The notes under the pieces: model-generated
Databases searched by the model: none
The model's input: only the letters and a program-made list of their open reading frames with translations
What the model was told of the DNA's origin: nothing
Made by a program: the position numbers and the translations under genes
Shown: one piece after another, positions 25,688 through 35,641 of the stretch
Layout of the letters: each line of letters starts with the position of its first letter
How positions within the stretch are numbered: position 1 is the stretch's first letter
From: Shouchella miscanthi
GTDB taxonomy: Bacteria; Bacillota; Bacilli; Bacillales; Bacillaceae_D
Reading direction: 5' to 3'
DNA length: 64,000 bases
Assembly (NCBI RefSeq): GCF_007725405.1
Contig: NZ_CP042163.1
Coordinates: 4,030,001 to 4,094,000, forward strand

Positions 25688-27868
25688 CTACTTCTCTTTA
25701 TTTAACCCTAATTTCGCTAATTGATCTGCTAGTGCAGAGTTTGCAAAATCGTCTTGCTTGTTTTGTTTCTTCATATAATTATTTACTTCACGCTTCGAAA
25801 CATTTTTGTTTTTACTTTGTTTACGGCGTTCCTCAAATTGAGCTTTCTTTTCTCGATGGCCACACACACAAGCGAAAACTTGAGCATCTCCTTGCCCTCG
25901 TAGTTCCAGTTTCTTTTTACATTTCGGACAGCGTGCATTTGTTGTCATCGCAATATTTTTGCGGTAGCCGCATTCACGATCTTGGCAGACACGCATTTTG
26001 CCTTTTTTCCCGTTCACTTCAAGCAAGAATTTACCACACTCTGGACACTTCTCTCCAGTTTTGTTGTCATGACGGAACTTGGTTGTGTCGGCTTTTACTT
26101 GTCCAACAACAGAATGAGCATATTTCTTCATGTCGGCAATAAACGCACTCTTCTGCTCTTTCCCTTGCACAATTTTCTCTAGACGTTGCTCCCATTCAGC
26201 GGTTAGTGCTGGCGACTTGAGCTCTTCTGGTACAAGATCAAGCAGCTGCTTCCCTTTTGACGTCACAAAAAGGTCTTTGCCTTTTTTCTCAATTAAGAAG
26301 CTAGAAAAGAGCTTCTCAATGATATCTGCTCGAGTTGCTACCGTACCAATTCCACCTGCTTCCGCAAGTGTTTTAGAGATCGTTGCATCCTTTTCTTCCA
26401 TAAATTGAGCTGGCTTTTCCATTGCTGTCAACAAGGTTGCTTCATTAAAACGGGCAGGTGGCGTTGTTTCGCCTCGCTTTAGTTCTGTATGATTGACCGA
26501 CAGCCTCTCCCCTTCTGTTAATTTAGGGAGCTTGCTTTCTTTTGCTTGATCCTCATCTTCATTTTGACGCCAGCCAAGAGAAATCATTCGCTCTCCTTTT
26601 GTACGGAGTGCTTCGCTTGCAATCTCTGCTTCTACAACCGTTTGCTCTGATTCACTTGCCGGGAAAAAGTTTGCTAAAAAGCGTCGCACAATCAAGTAAT
26701 AAAGCTTCGTTTCTTTATCATTCATAGCGCTTATTGGTGGTGCTTGTTCGGTTGGAATTAAAGCGTGGTGATCCGATACTTTCGCATCGTTAACCATTTG
26801 TTTTTTCGCATGATGTACACCTAGCTTTGATGCTTCAAGCACTGTTTTGCGGAATGGCTGCACATCAATGGCTTTTAAACGGTCTTTGAATGTATCAACA
26901 AGATCAGAAGAAAGAAAGCGCGAATCGGTTCTTGGGTACGTGACCGCTTTATGCTGTTCGTACAGCTTCTGCAAAGCACCGAGGGTTTCTTTTGCTGAGT
27001 AACCGTAACGTTTATTCGCTTCACGCTGCAACTCTGTTAAATCGTAGAGCTGAGGTGCAGGGGTAAATTTTTTCTTCGCTTTCACGCTTGTAATAGCGAT
27101 GGCTTTTCCTTTTATCCTCTCTTTCAAGGCTTTCGCTGCTTCTTCATCGAAAATCCGCCCATCACCAGATTTTCGATTATACCAGCGAAACGTTGCGCCA
27201 GCGTCCACACTTACTTGCAGCGTGTGATAAGGCACCGGCTTAAAGGATTGAATGGCTTTTTCTCGTGCCGCCAGAATCGCCAGGGTTGGCGTCTGCACAC
27301 GACCACAAGAGAGCTGGGCATTATGCTTTGTTGTGAGCGCACGGGTACCGTTAATACCTACATACCAGTCGGCTTCTGCTCGGGCTTCCGCTGCGGCAAA
27401 TAAGTTTTCATACTCGCGACCATCTTTTAGCTTCTTAAAGCCGTCTTTTATCGCTTTATCTGTAACAGATGAAATCCATAATCGCTTGATTGGCTTTTTT
27501 ACATGGGCTTTTGCAAGAATCCAACGAGCTACAAGCTCTCCTTCTCTTCCTGCATCCGTTGCGATAATCACTTCCCCAACATCTTGACGATTCAGTACTT
27601 TTTTCACGGTATGAAATTGCTTAGAGGTTTGTTTAATGACAACGAGATCAAGGCGCTTTGGTAGCATTGGTAGCTCCTCTAACCGCCACGTTTTATACTG
27701 TTCTCCGTAATGCTCAGGATCAGCATGCGTGACAAGATGCCCTAGTCCCCACGTCACAATAACGTCTTTGCCTTCAAAAAATCCGTTTCCTTTTTGGTTT
27801 GCGCCTAGAACGCGGGCAATGTCGCGACCAACAGACGGCTTTTCTGCTAAAATTGCTTTTTTCTTCAT
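25688..27868 (-). CDS. topB: DNA topoisomerase III
   Basis: A 726-residue type IA topoisomerase that decatenates DNA. It has an N-terminal TOPRIM domain (LAEKPSVGRDIARVLG), the active-site Tyr in AVTYPRTDSRFL near 310, and two C-terminal zinc fingers (CPECGKF..CQDRECG and CPKCKKK..CVCGH). The length matches Bacillus TopB (727). It is followed by a terminator, and the rlmI-like gene lies 15 bases upstream, so the two probably form an operon. Confidence 0.93.
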   Translation of the reverse strand: MKKKAILAEKPSVGRDIARVLGANQKGNGFFEGKDVIVTWGLGHLVTHADPEHYGEQYKTWRLEELPMLPKRLDLVVIKQTSKQFHTVKKVLNRQDVGEVIIATDAGREGELVARWILAKAHVKKPIKRLWISSVTDKAIKDGFKKLKDGREYENLFAAAEARAEADWYVGINGTRALTTKHNAQLSCGRVQTPTLAILAAREKAIQSFKPVPYHTLQVSVDAGATFRWYNRKSGDGRIFDEEAAKALKERIKGKAIAITSVKAKKKFTPAPQLYDLTELQREANKRYGYSAKETLGALQKLYEQHKAVTYPRTDSRFLSSDLVDTFKDRLKAIDVQPFRKTVLEASKLGVHHAKKQMVNDAKVSDHHALIPTEQAPPISAMNDKETKLYYLIVRRFLANFFPASESEQTVVEAEIASEALRTKGERMISLGWRQNEDEDQAKESKLPKLTEGERLSVNHTELKRGETTPPARFNEATLLTAMEKPAQFMEEKDATISKTLAEAGGIGTVATRADIIEKLFSSFLIEKKGKDLFVTSKGKQLLDLVPEELKSPALTAEWEQRLEKIVQGKEQKSAFIADMKKYAHSVVGQVKADTTKFRHDNKTGEKCPECGKFLLEVNGKKGKMRVCQDRECGYRKNIAMTTNARCPKCKKKLELRGQGDAQVFACVCGHREKKAQFEERRKQSKNKNVSKREVNNYMKKQNKQDDFANSALADQLAKLGLNKEK

Positions 27869-27882
27869 CTAATCACCCTTTT

Positions 27883-29079
27883 TTATTTACGTACTTGTAT
27901 CATTAAGACCTTTAAATAGCTTCCTTTTGGGTAGGCACGGGTTGTTGCAAAGTCTGCTGGTACCCGGTGCTCTTCTACCACCTCATAGTGAACACCCGTC
28001 GCTTCAAACGCCTCTTCTACAAAACGCTTAAATTGCTTCGTTGAAACAGTTGCAGCATTGGTAGAAGCGATAATCACACCGTCTTTACTTACTAACGGAA
28101 TGGCTTCTTCTAAAAGCTTCGAATAGTCTTTTGCTGCACGGAACGTTATCTTTTTAGACCGTGCAAAGCTTGGTGGGTCTAACACGATTAAGTCATATTC
28201 TAGCTCTTTCTTTTTCGCATAAGAAAAGTAGCGAAACGCATCCATTACAACGATACGCTGTTCTGTTGGATCGAGTCCATTCACCGCAAATTGTTCTTCT
28301 GTTTTTTCCCTACTGCGGTTGGCTAGATCAACACTTGTTGTTTCACTTGCGCCTCCCATTGCCGCTGCAACTGAAAACGCACCAGTGTAGGAAAAAAGAT
28401 TTAATACACGTTTTCCAACAGCATACTGATCCATAATTCGTTTACGCACGAGACGTTGATCTAAAAAGATTCCAGTCATTGGACCATCATTCAAGTAAGT
28501 AGCATATGTGATTCCATTCTCTTTAATAAGAAGCGGAAACTCGCCTCGTTTTCCTTCCACGTAATCGTCTTCACCTGTATAAGAACCATCTTCTGCGAAT
28601 CGCTTCTTTTCATATATGCCTTCATAAGACACTAGCTTCCTAACACTGTCTAACACCCATTCTCGAAACGTATAAATACCCTCACTATACCAAGTAATGA
28701 CAATGTAACCAGCATAATAATCGATTTGTAATCCACCTATTCCATCACCTTCACTATTAAATAAACGAAAAGCTGTCGTATCTTCTGACCGAAAATAAGC
28801 CTGACGTTTTTCAATAGCCTTTGTCAGCTTTCCCTTAAAAAAAGCAAGATCAATTGGCTCTTGTTGATCTGTTGATAGAACCCAACCGTTTCCTACATTT
28901 TGCTTACCAACATACGCCTTGGCAATAAAACGATTTGATTGATCCTCTATGGTTAAAAGTGTCCCTTCTTGCAAGTCTTCTGTTGAAAACCAGTCTTTTT
29001 CAAGAAGAGGATAGCCGTTCTTTAGTTGTTTGGAGACTTTCTCATTTACTACTTGTTTGCTTTCCGTACGATTGTGCAT
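27883..29079 (-). CDS. Class I SAM-dependent rRNA methyltransferase (RlmI/YwbD-like)
   Basis: A 398-residue enzyme with an N-terminal PUA-like domain (about 10-90) and a C-terminal Rossmann methyltransferase with RVLNLFSYTGAFSVAAA (SAM motif I) and the catalytic LDPPSFARSK. Family members methylate a cytosine of 23S rRNA to m5C. The length agrees with Bacillus YwbD (396). GAGGTG precedes the ATG. Confidence 0.85.
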   Translation of the reverse strand: MHNRTESKQVVNEKVSKQLKNGYPLLEKDWFSTEDLQEGTLLTIEDQSNRFIAKAYVGKQNVGNGWVLSTDQQEPIDLAFFKGKLTKAIEKRQAYFRSEDTTAFRLFNSEGDGIGGLQIDYYAGYIVITWYSEGIYTFREWVLDSVRKLVSYEGIYEKKRFAEDGSYTGEDDYVEGKRGEFPLLIKENGITYATYLNDGPMTGIFLDQRLVRKRIMDQYAVGKRVLNLFSYTGAFSVAAAMGGASETTSVDLANRSREKTEEQFAVNGLDPTEQRIVVMDAFRYFSYAKKKELEYDLIVLDPPSFARSKKITFRAAKDYSKLLEEAIPLVSKDGVIIASTNAATVSTKQFKRFVEEAFEATGVHYEVVEEHRVPADFATTRAYPKGSYLKVLMIQVRK

Positions 29080-29227
29080 GCTTTCACCTCAACAGTAGTA
29101 TAGCATATCGTTTTTTCAACAGTGAAATGAGCTACGTACGAGTATTTAAGGAGCGAGCAGATGAAATCCCTATCTATTTATTTATAAAAAGCGCATAATA
29201 AAAAAAAAGCTCCTTAGGAGTGATGAC

Positions 29228-29398
29228 ATGTATAAACTGATCTGCACAATAAACGGAATAACGAAAACACTTAAAGACGTAAATCGCGATAAAGTGGTCA
29301 TTTTCAACGATTTATTTGAAGCTGAACTGTACGCAGAGCAATTAAATAAAGATCGCTCCTATTCCTGTCATTGGGTACCCGAACCACTATCACCATAA
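29228..29398 (+). CDS. Small hypothetical protein, 56 residues
   Basis: A short frame from ATG 29228 to TAA 29396-29398 with TAGGAG eight bases upstream. The product starts MYKLICTINGITKTL, is soluble, has mixed charge, and has a Cys near each end. Good codon use and the ribosome-binding site support a real gene. No family is recognised. Confidence 0.55.
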   Translation: MYKLICTINGITKTLKDVNRDKVVIFNDLFEAELYAEQLNKDRSYSCHWVPEPLSP

Positions 29399-29506
29399 CA
29401 AATGTGAAGAACCTTTGACTTTTGCTTTTAATGATCTGAAAATGTTCTCCTCCCCCACATATTGTCCAGAAAGATTGCTATACTAGAGAAGGAAGGTGGG
29501 ATAAGA

Positions 29507-29794
29507 ATGTTTAAATGGGTTAGCTATATTGAGGGGATTTCTTTACTATTATTGCTTTTCCTTGCGATGCCGCTCAAGTATATCTGGAACATTCCAGAGT
29601 TTGTCAGCGTGATTGGCATGGCGCATGGTGTACTCTTTATTATGTACATGCTTTTCGTTGCAAATTTCTTCTTTAGTAAACAGTGGAATTTAAAAACATC
29701 GATTTTTGCTACACTTGCATCAATCGTACCATTCGGACCATTTATTTTGGAGAAACGCATCATTAACCAAAACGAACGCCCTCCAGCTGTTTAA
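29507..29794 (+). CDS. DUF3817 membrane protein
   Basis: A 95-residue protein with three hydrophobic segments and the family pattern of DUF3817: FKWVSYIEGISLLLLL, MPLKYIWNIPE and GMAHGVLFI. Such proteins are small integral membrane proteins of unknown role. The start is ATG 29507 after GGAAGGTGGG; an upstream start at 29462 lacks a site. Confidence 0.75.
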   Translation: MFKWVSYIEGISLLLLLFLAMPLKYIWNIPEFVSVIGMAHGVLFIMYMLFVANFFFSKQWNLKTSIFATLASIVPFGPFILEKRIINQNERPPAV

Positions 29795-29885
29795 TAGGCT
29801 TGGGGCTTTTTTTATAGGAATGGGACAGCTACTTATTCTATTTTGGATTGAGACTTTTTTGATTCTTATGACCTATTTATTGGAT

Positions 29886-29911
29886 GTTTCATTCAAAATT
29901 GTCGAGGGTAC
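29886..29911 (+). promoter_or_regulatory. Sigma-B promoter of the YflT-like stress gene
   Basis: GTTTCA (29886-29891), 14-base spacer, GGGTAC (29906-29911), a close match to the sigma-B consensus GTTTAA-N13-15-GGGTAT, 25 bases before the start codon. Confidence 0.65.
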
Positions 29912-29935
29912 TTAAGTACACAGGAGGCGATATCA

Positions 29936-30280
29936 ATGAAACCTGTATACAGAGAATTTTATAACGATGAAGAAGTCGTGAATGTAGTGAAGGCATTAAA
30001 GCAAAAGAACATCATGGAAGACGACATTTACGTTATCACCCACGATGATGATCGTACAGATCGTGTGGCTGATAATGCAGACGCTAATACGATTACAGCA
30101 TCCGAAACAGGTCTTGGTACATCCATAAAGAACACGTTCCGCAGTAAAGGGGACGAGCTTCGTTCGAAGTTTGAGGAAATAGGATTCTCCGAGCCTGAAG
30201 CAGAACAGCTCGAAGAAGAACTAGACCAAGGAAAAATCATAGTCGCTGTTACAAACCAAAATGAAAGCTTTACATTTTAA
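29936..30280 (+). CDS. General stress protein of the YflT/GSP17M family
   Basis: This 114-residue soluble protein shows the heat-induced YflT domain: VVNVVKALKQKNIMEDDIYV, then a loop, a short helix around FRSKGDELRSKFEEIGFSEPE and a strand IIVAV. Related proteins respond to general stress through sigma-B, which fits the promoter seen upstream. AGGAGGCGA precedes the ATG. A terminator follows. Confidence 0.75.
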   Translation: MKPVYREFYNDEEVVNVVKALKQKNIMEDDIYVITHDDDRTDRVADNADANTITASETGLGTSIKNTFRSKGDELRSKFEEIGFSEPEAEQLEEELDQGKIIVAVTNQNESFTF

Positions 30281-30290
30281 TGATCTGATT

Positions 30291-30910
<620 letters not shown>

Positions 30911-30913
30911 AAA

Positions 30914-30944
30914 GAAAAAGCTCACGTTACGCATGAGCTTTTTC
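30914..30944. terminator. Bidirectional terminator
   Basis: Stem GAAAAAGCTCA/TGAGCTTTTTC between the convergent UPF0302 gene and the end of mntD. Confidence 0.85.
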
Positions 30945-31820
30945 ATCGTTTTTCTTCTTATTTGGTCGAATCCATTTCGCCACCAATCCATGTGTAGGCG
31001 AGAAAAGGAAACTAAGCAGAAATACAACACCAGTCATCATTGCCATTGACCCCGAAATCGAACTATCGATCCAATATGCTACATAATAGCCACTAATTGC
31101 TGAAAGGGCACCAAATAATGCACTTAGCACGATCATAACTGATAGTCGTTCCGTCCATAAATAAGCTGAAGCGGCTGGCGTTACTAACATCGCTACGACC
31201 ATAATGGCTCCAACAGCGTCGAATGAGGCAACCGTAGTAATGGAGACTAGCCCCATAAACAAATAATGGAGAAATAACACTGGCAATCCAAGGCTTAAAG
31301 CGAGTCCTGCATCAAAGGCTAGTAGCTTCCATTCTTTATATAGAAGCAAAATAAATCCAAGTACAATGACAAAGACAACAACCAACATGAATGTAGCCAC
31401 TGGTATTTCTAAACCAAAAAGATTGGTTGTATTAAAAGGAATAAACGCAATTTCACCCATTAAGGTATGCTGGACATCTAAATGAACATTTCCGACTGAA
31501 GTAGAGATTAAAATAACACCAATCGCGAAAAGTGAAGTGAAGACGACCCCGATGGAAGCATCATGCTGCACACCTTTTGAATGAAACCATTGAACGAGGA
31601 ATGTTGTTAATAAGCCTGCAAGCGCAGCACCAATTAGCATATGAATGCCATCTAATCGTTGAGTGACGAGAAATGCAAGCACGATTCCTAATAAAACCGT
31701 ATGGCTGATCGCATCAGCCATCATCGCCATCCGCCGCAAAATTAAATAAGCACCTACAATTCCACAGGTCATACCAACTAACGCACCCGTTATGAGAATC
31801 CAACCTTCGTATGAAATCAT
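30927..31820 (-). CDS. mntD: Manganese ABC transporter permease
   Basis: A 297-residue metal ABC permease with about eight hydrophobic segments and the family motif RRMAMMADAISHTVLLGI near 29-46. It forms the membrane channel with the other permease. It overlaps mntC by 4 bases and is the last gene of mntABCD. Assignment to manganese rather than zinc rests on the MntR-like operator upstream of mntA and on operon order. Confidence 0.82.
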   Translation of the reverse strand: MISYEGWILITGALVGMTCGIVGAYLILRRMAMMADAISHTVLLGIVLAFLVTQRLDGIHMLIGAALAGLLTTFLVQWFHSKGVQHDASIGVVFTSLFAIGVILISTSVGNVHLDVQHTLMGEIAFIPFNTTNLFGLEIPVATFMLVVVFVIVLGFILLLYKEWKLLAFDAGLALSLGLPVLFLHYLFMGLVSITTVASFDAVGAIMVVAMLVTPAASAYLWTERLSVMIVLSALFGALSAISGYYVAYWIDSSISGSMAMMTGVVFLLSFLFSPTHGLVAKWIRPNKKKNDEKAHA

Positions 31821-32740
31821 TTATGGCCACCTTCTTTCAGTACACCAGGCGCTTCATTCTCACTAAGTGCTTGCCGTTGCTGAGCACGAAACTCCATTTT
31901 CTCTGCAATAAACCCTTTTTCTTTCCCAAAAAACAAAGAAAAAACGAAAAAGATAGACGCAGATAAAACGATAAACGGCCCAGTAGGCCAACCTGCACCT
32001 TGTGCACTTAAGAATGTGCCAATGGCGCCAGACAATCCGCCGAATATCCCTGACAAGAGCAACATAACTTTGAAAGATTGTGTCCAGTATCTTGCACTCA
32101 CAGCAGGAATAATTAACAATGCCGCCATTAAGATGACACCTACAGCTTGAATACCGATAACAATTGTCGTCACAAGGCCGATCATATAGGCAATATCCAT
32201 CCCTTTAGAGGATAAGCCAATGCCTCTTGCAAATTCAGGGTCAAATAAAAACAGTTTCCATTCTTTATACGCAAGTGTAATGAGGATAATGATGGCAATC
32301 GCAAGTACCACCATTGTATACACATCTAACCGAACCATGCTTGCCGCTTGACCAAAGATAAACGTGTCTAACCCACTTTGGCTTCCACTACCAGATCGAT
32401 TAACAAGAGTGAGCAGTACAATTCCCGCACCAAAAAAGACAGAAAGAATAATTCCCATTGCTGTATCTTCTTTAATCCTAGACGAAGAACGGATTACATG
32501 AATAAACCACGCACCTAATAGTGCACTAAGAGCAGCTCCTATAATAAGGATAAAGAAATTTTTCTCATTTATGACCATAAACGCAACCACAACACCAGGG
32601 AGAGCGGCGTGGGAGAGTGCGTCACTCATAAGGCTCTGTCGTTTCCAATATGCAAGGGTACCAAACATTCCAGCTGCTATTCCTAAGAACGTCGCACTTA
32701 GGAGCACCCACTGGAAGTTAATCGACGCTAGAATCGCCAT
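31817..32740 (-). CDS. mntC: Manganese ABC transporter permease
   Basis: The 307-residue paralogue of MntD with the same metal-permease layout (RQSLMSDALSHAALPGVVVA near 29-48). The start is ATG 32740 nine bases after GGAGG. It overlaps the ATPase gene by 23 bases and mntD by 4, indicating coupled translation. Confidence 0.82.
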   Translation of the reverse strand: MAILASINFQWVLLSATFLGIAAGMFGTLAYWKRQSLMSDALSHAALPGVVVAFMVINEKNFFILIIGAALSALLGAWFIHVIRSSSRIKEDTAMGIILSVFFGAGIVLLTLVNRSGSGSQSGLDTFIFGQAASMVRLDVYTMVVLAIAIIILITLAYKEWKLFLFDPEFARGIGLSSKGMDIAYMIGLVTTIVIGIQAVGVILMAALLIIPAVSARYWTQSFKVMLLLSGIFGGLSGAIGTFLSAQGAGWPTGPFIVLSASIFFVFSLFFGKEKGFIAEKMEFRAQQRQALSENEAPGVLKEGGHK

Positions 32741-33476
32741 CGACAAGTGCCTCCTCTTTTATGATGTGCACTGCTCCCCCGTACGCTTTCGTAATGTTAC
32801 TGGCAATAAAGATTTCTTCCGTTTTACCATGCGCAATAATGGTTTTGTTTAGAAATAGTACATGGTCGAAATAATCCTTAACCGTCTGCAAATCATGGTG
32901 CACAACAAGAACGGTTTTTCCATCTGCACGTAATTGCTTTAAAATCGTCATGATCGCTCTCTCTGTTGCAGCATCTACTCCGGCAAACGGCTCATCCATA
33001 AAATAAAGGTCTGCATCCTGCACTAGTGCACGTGCTAGAAAAACACGCTGTTGTTGCCCACCGGAAAGTTGGCTAATCTGTCTTTTCGCATAGCCTTCCA
33101 TACCGACTTTTCTTAAAGCATCCATTGCTTTTTCTTTATGTTTCTTTTTCGGCCACTTAAGCCAGCCGATGCGGCGGTAAAGTCCCATTAAAACAACATC
33201 TAGCGCATTTGTTGGAAAATCCCAATCGACCGATCCTCTTTGTGGTACATAGCCTACGCGAGATTTTTGCCTTTTCAAGGTTGAATTAAAAAAATGTACC
33301 TGCCCATTTAAAGGGGGATGCAAGTTAAGCAATGTTTTGATTAACGTTGACTTACCTGCACCGTTTGGTCCAACAATACCTGTTAATGAACCCTTTTCTA
33401 CAGTAAAGCTGACATTTTTTAAAACTGTATTTCTGCGATAGGCTGCACTGATGTTTTCGACATGCAGTACGCTCAT
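32718..33476 (-). CDS. mntB: Manganese ABC transporter ATP-binding protein
   Basis: A 252-residue ABC ATPase: Walker A GPNGAGKST, signature LSGGQQQRVFLARAL, Walker B DLYFMDEPFAG and the switch His in VVHHDL. It powers metal import through MntCD. The start is ATG 33476 (MSVLHVEN); an ATG two codons earlier is closer to the GGAG. A short gap separates it from mntA. Confidence 0.85.
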   Translation of the reverse strand: MSVLHVENISAAYRRNTVLKNVSFTVEKGSLTGIVGPNGAGKSTLIKTLLNLHPPLNGQVHFFNSTLKRQKSRVGYVPQRGSVDWDFPTNALDVVLMGLYRRIGWLKWPKKKHKEKAMDALRKVGMEGYAKRQISQLSGGQQQRVFLARALVQDADLYFMDEPFAGVDAATERAIMTILKQLRADGKTVLVVHHDLQTVKDYFDHVLFLNKTIIAHGKTEEIFIASNITKAYGGAVHIIKEEALVDGDSSVD

Positions 33477-33516
33477 GATCATTCATCTCCTTGTTCTGCC
33501 CAACACATCATAGAAG

Positions 33517-34458
33517 TTATTCGGAGGCTGTTAATGCTGAGTAGATCGTATCAACATTATGTCGATACATCCCAATGTACGTTCCTTCTTCTGTACCTGC
33601 TTCACCCATTGCGTCTGAATACAGCTCACCGCCTAGTTCAATGGAATGTCCGGCTTGATTTGCACCTTCAATGACTGCTTGAACCGTTGAGTCGTTCACA
33701 CTACTTTCGACAAAGACAGCTGGAACTTCTTTTTCAACAATGGTATCAATCGTCGATTGGATATCTGAGATTCCTGCTTCAGACTCTGTACTTAAACCTT
33801 GTATTCCCATTACATCAATATTGTTCATTTCTCCAAAATATTGGAATGCATCATGTGCCGTTACTAAAATACGCTGTTCTTCTGGAATTTGTGCTAACGT
33901 ATCAATGGCATACGTGTGCAATTCTTCTAATTCAGCAAAATAGGCTTGTTTATTTTCTTCTAACTCATCTGCATGATCAGGAAGTAATTCTTTTAATTCT
34001 TCAACCGCAGCATCTAATGCTTGTTCCCATAATACTACATCAAACCAGATATGTGGATCATCCATACCTGCATCTTCTTCATCTTCTAATAAGTTGCCTG
34101 CGTCGATTCTTTCACCGATCGCATGAGCATTTGTATCTACACTGTTAAACACATCTGAAAGCTGTGCTTCTAAGTGTAATCCGTTGTAAAAGATGATATC
34201 TGCCTGTTGAAATAAGCGAATATCTCCTTGAGATGCTTCGTAAATATGGGGGTCCACGCCTGGCCCCATTAACGTCTCAACATTGGCAAAGTCGCCAGCG
34301 ATAACAGATAGAGGCTCCCCAATTTGAGCAATGGTTGCTACAACGTCAATCGACCCATCGGTTGAATCTCCTCCACCTGTTTCATTCCCGCTGTCATTAC
34401 AGGCAGCGAGTAAAACAGCTACAGATACAGCTGTCAATCCGAGAGTATGCTTTTTCAT
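33517..34458 (-). CDS. mntA: Manganese-binding lipoprotein
   Basis: A 313-residue cluster A-I solute-binding protein. It has a lipoprotein signal with lipobox LLAAC (Cys19) and the metal ligands expected of the family: His in VDPHIYEAS and HLEAQLSD, and others at DPHIWFD and the C-terminal domain. The start is ATG 34458 after AAGGAGG; the longer frame to 34530 has no signal peptide at its start. It is the first gene of mntABCD, preceded by a strong promoter with an MntR-type operator. Confidence 0.87.
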   Translation of the reverse strand: MKKHTLGLTAVSVAVLLAACNDSGNETGGGDSTDGSIDVVATIAQIGEPLSVIAGDFANVETLMGPGVDPHIYEASQGDIRLFQQADIIFYNGLHLEAQLSDVFNSVDTNAHAIGERIDAGNLLEDEEDAGMDDPHIWFDVVLWEQALDAAVEELKELLPDHADELEENKQAYFAELEELHTYAIDTLAQIPEEQRILVTAHDAFQYFGEMNNIDVMGIQGLSTESEAGISDIQSTIDTIVEKEVPAVFVESSVNDSTVQAVIEGANQAGHSIELGGELYSDAMGEAGTEEGTYIGMYRHNVDTIYSALTASE

Positions 34459-34531
34459 TCTTTGTTCCTCCTTCATCCACTCATTATCTTTATTTGTATG
34501 CTTAAAACAGAATTTATTTCCTGTCCACAAT

Positions 34532-34553
34532 AAAGTTTCTCTAATGCAACTTT
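34532..34553. promoter_or_regulatory. MntR-type operator of mntABCD
   Basis: On the minus strand the site begins AAAGTTGCATTAG and ends AGAAACTTT, a 22-bp imperfect palindrome closely resembling the MntR boxes of Bacillus mntA and mntH. It overlaps the -10, so Mn-bound MntR would block transcription. Confidence 0.75.
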
Positions 34554-34577
34554 AATTCCCTTGTCCAATATTGTCAA
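34549..34577 (-). promoter_or_regulatory. Promoter of mntABCD
   Basis: -35 TTGACA (34572-34577) and -10 TAAAGT (34549-34554) with a 17-base spacer on the minus strand. Confidence 0.75.
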
Positions 34578-34652
34578 GAATTTTTGTCTTCGTTCTTTTT
34601 TACGTACCTATTCCCTCTCTTATCTTTCCGAATCGATCTGGCATTTATGTAA

Positions 34653-34695
34653 ATAAAAACGCCGCGCTAAAGGATTAGCGTGGCGTTTTATTTAT
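34653..34695. terminator. Terminator after the Cof-type hydrolase gene
   Basis: Stem AAAACGCCGCGCTAA / TTAGCGTGGCGTTTT with a 4-base loop (one mismatch), T-rich on both sides. Confidence 0.8.
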
Positions 34696-34696
34696 T

Positions 34697-35491
34697 CTAC
34701 ATACCAGTTTCGTTTGTCTTGTCTCTCGTTCCTTCTTTTCTCGGCAATATGACCCATCGGTGAATGGCTGCAGCAACGCCGTCATTTGCATTCGTCGCTG
34801 TAATCCAGTCTGCTTTACGCTTCACAAGATCTTGTGCATTCCCCATGGCAACACCTAATCCCGCTTCTTGAATCATTGCGATATCATTCAAGCTATCTCC
34901 AACAGCCATTACATGCTTCATCTCAATTTCTAGTTCATCACAAACCATCTTTATCGCATTTGCTTTATTAATTCCAATTGCATTAACTTCGATGTTTGTT
35001 GGACTAGAATTCGTAATTTCTGTAAGACCACGTTCTGTTAGCTCCGCAACAATGTCTTTACGCACTTGATCGTCAGTTGTATCAAAACCAAATTTTAGCC
35101 AATTGTAATTGTGACGATCCTCTGGCAAATCACCACGAAAAAGTCCGTTTGAAGAAGCTGCCCATACATGAGCGCCATAACGTTCCCTTAATTCATAAAC
35201 ATGGTCTACAGCATCTTCATGTAAGTGGGTTGCGTGTATTAACACACCATCTTTATTATAAATTTCTCCACCATTTGCAGTTACTAAAAAAGTCTGTAAA
35301 CCTAACGACTGCGCGTAACTTCCGCATGTTGCGCGCGTTCGCCCTGTCGCAATCATAACAGGAACATTTAATTCCCTTGCTTCCATAATGGCTTCTCGAT
35401 TCCCTGCAGATATCTCGTGATTTTCGTTTAATAATGTACCGTCCATATCAAGAGCAATTAACTTAATGACTGGTCTTTCTACCGTTGACAT
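34697..35491 (-). CDS. Cof-type HAD-IIB phosphatase
   Basis: A 264-residue HAD phosphatase with motif I LDMDGTLLN (14-22), motif II TGRT, the large IIB cap domain and motif IV GDSLNDIAMIQEAG. Enzymes of this group dephosphorylate sugar phosphates or flavin and pyridoxal phosphates; the substrate here is unknown. It is a single gene. Confidence 0.85.
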   Translation of the reverse strand: MSTVERPVIKLIALDMDGTLLNENHEISAGNREAIMEARELNVPVMIATGRTRATCGSYAQSLGLQTFLVTANGGEIYNKDGVLIHATHLHEDAVDHVYELRERYGAHVWAASSNGLFRGDLPEDRHNYNWLKFGFDTTDDQVRKDIVAELTERGLTEITNSSPTNIEVNAIGINKANAIKMVCDELEIEMKHVMAVGDSLNDIAMIQEAGLGVAMGNAQDLVKRKADWITATNANDGVAAAIHRWVILPRKEGTRDKTNETGM

Positions 35492-35607
35492 GATACCTGA
35501 CCCCTTCCAGAATGCACTCTTTCCTTCCTTAGTGTACTACAAAATGAAATGAATTGTCGTGCCATGAACATCCGGCTTCCATTCCTATATTTGTCAAACC
35601 AAAGATA

Positions 35608-35640
35608 AAAAAATGGACGGGTCCCACCCCATCCACTTTT
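35608..35640. terminator. Terminator of the dipeptidase gene
   Basis: Stem around ATGGACGGG/CCCCATCCA with an A/T-run on either side, directly after the stop codon. Confidence 0.75.
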
Positions 35641-35641
35641 A

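Noticed and set aside
33687-34148. 153-codon frame antisense to mntA
   Set aside because: Leu/His/Gln-rich shadow of the lipoprotein gene without a ribosome-binding site.
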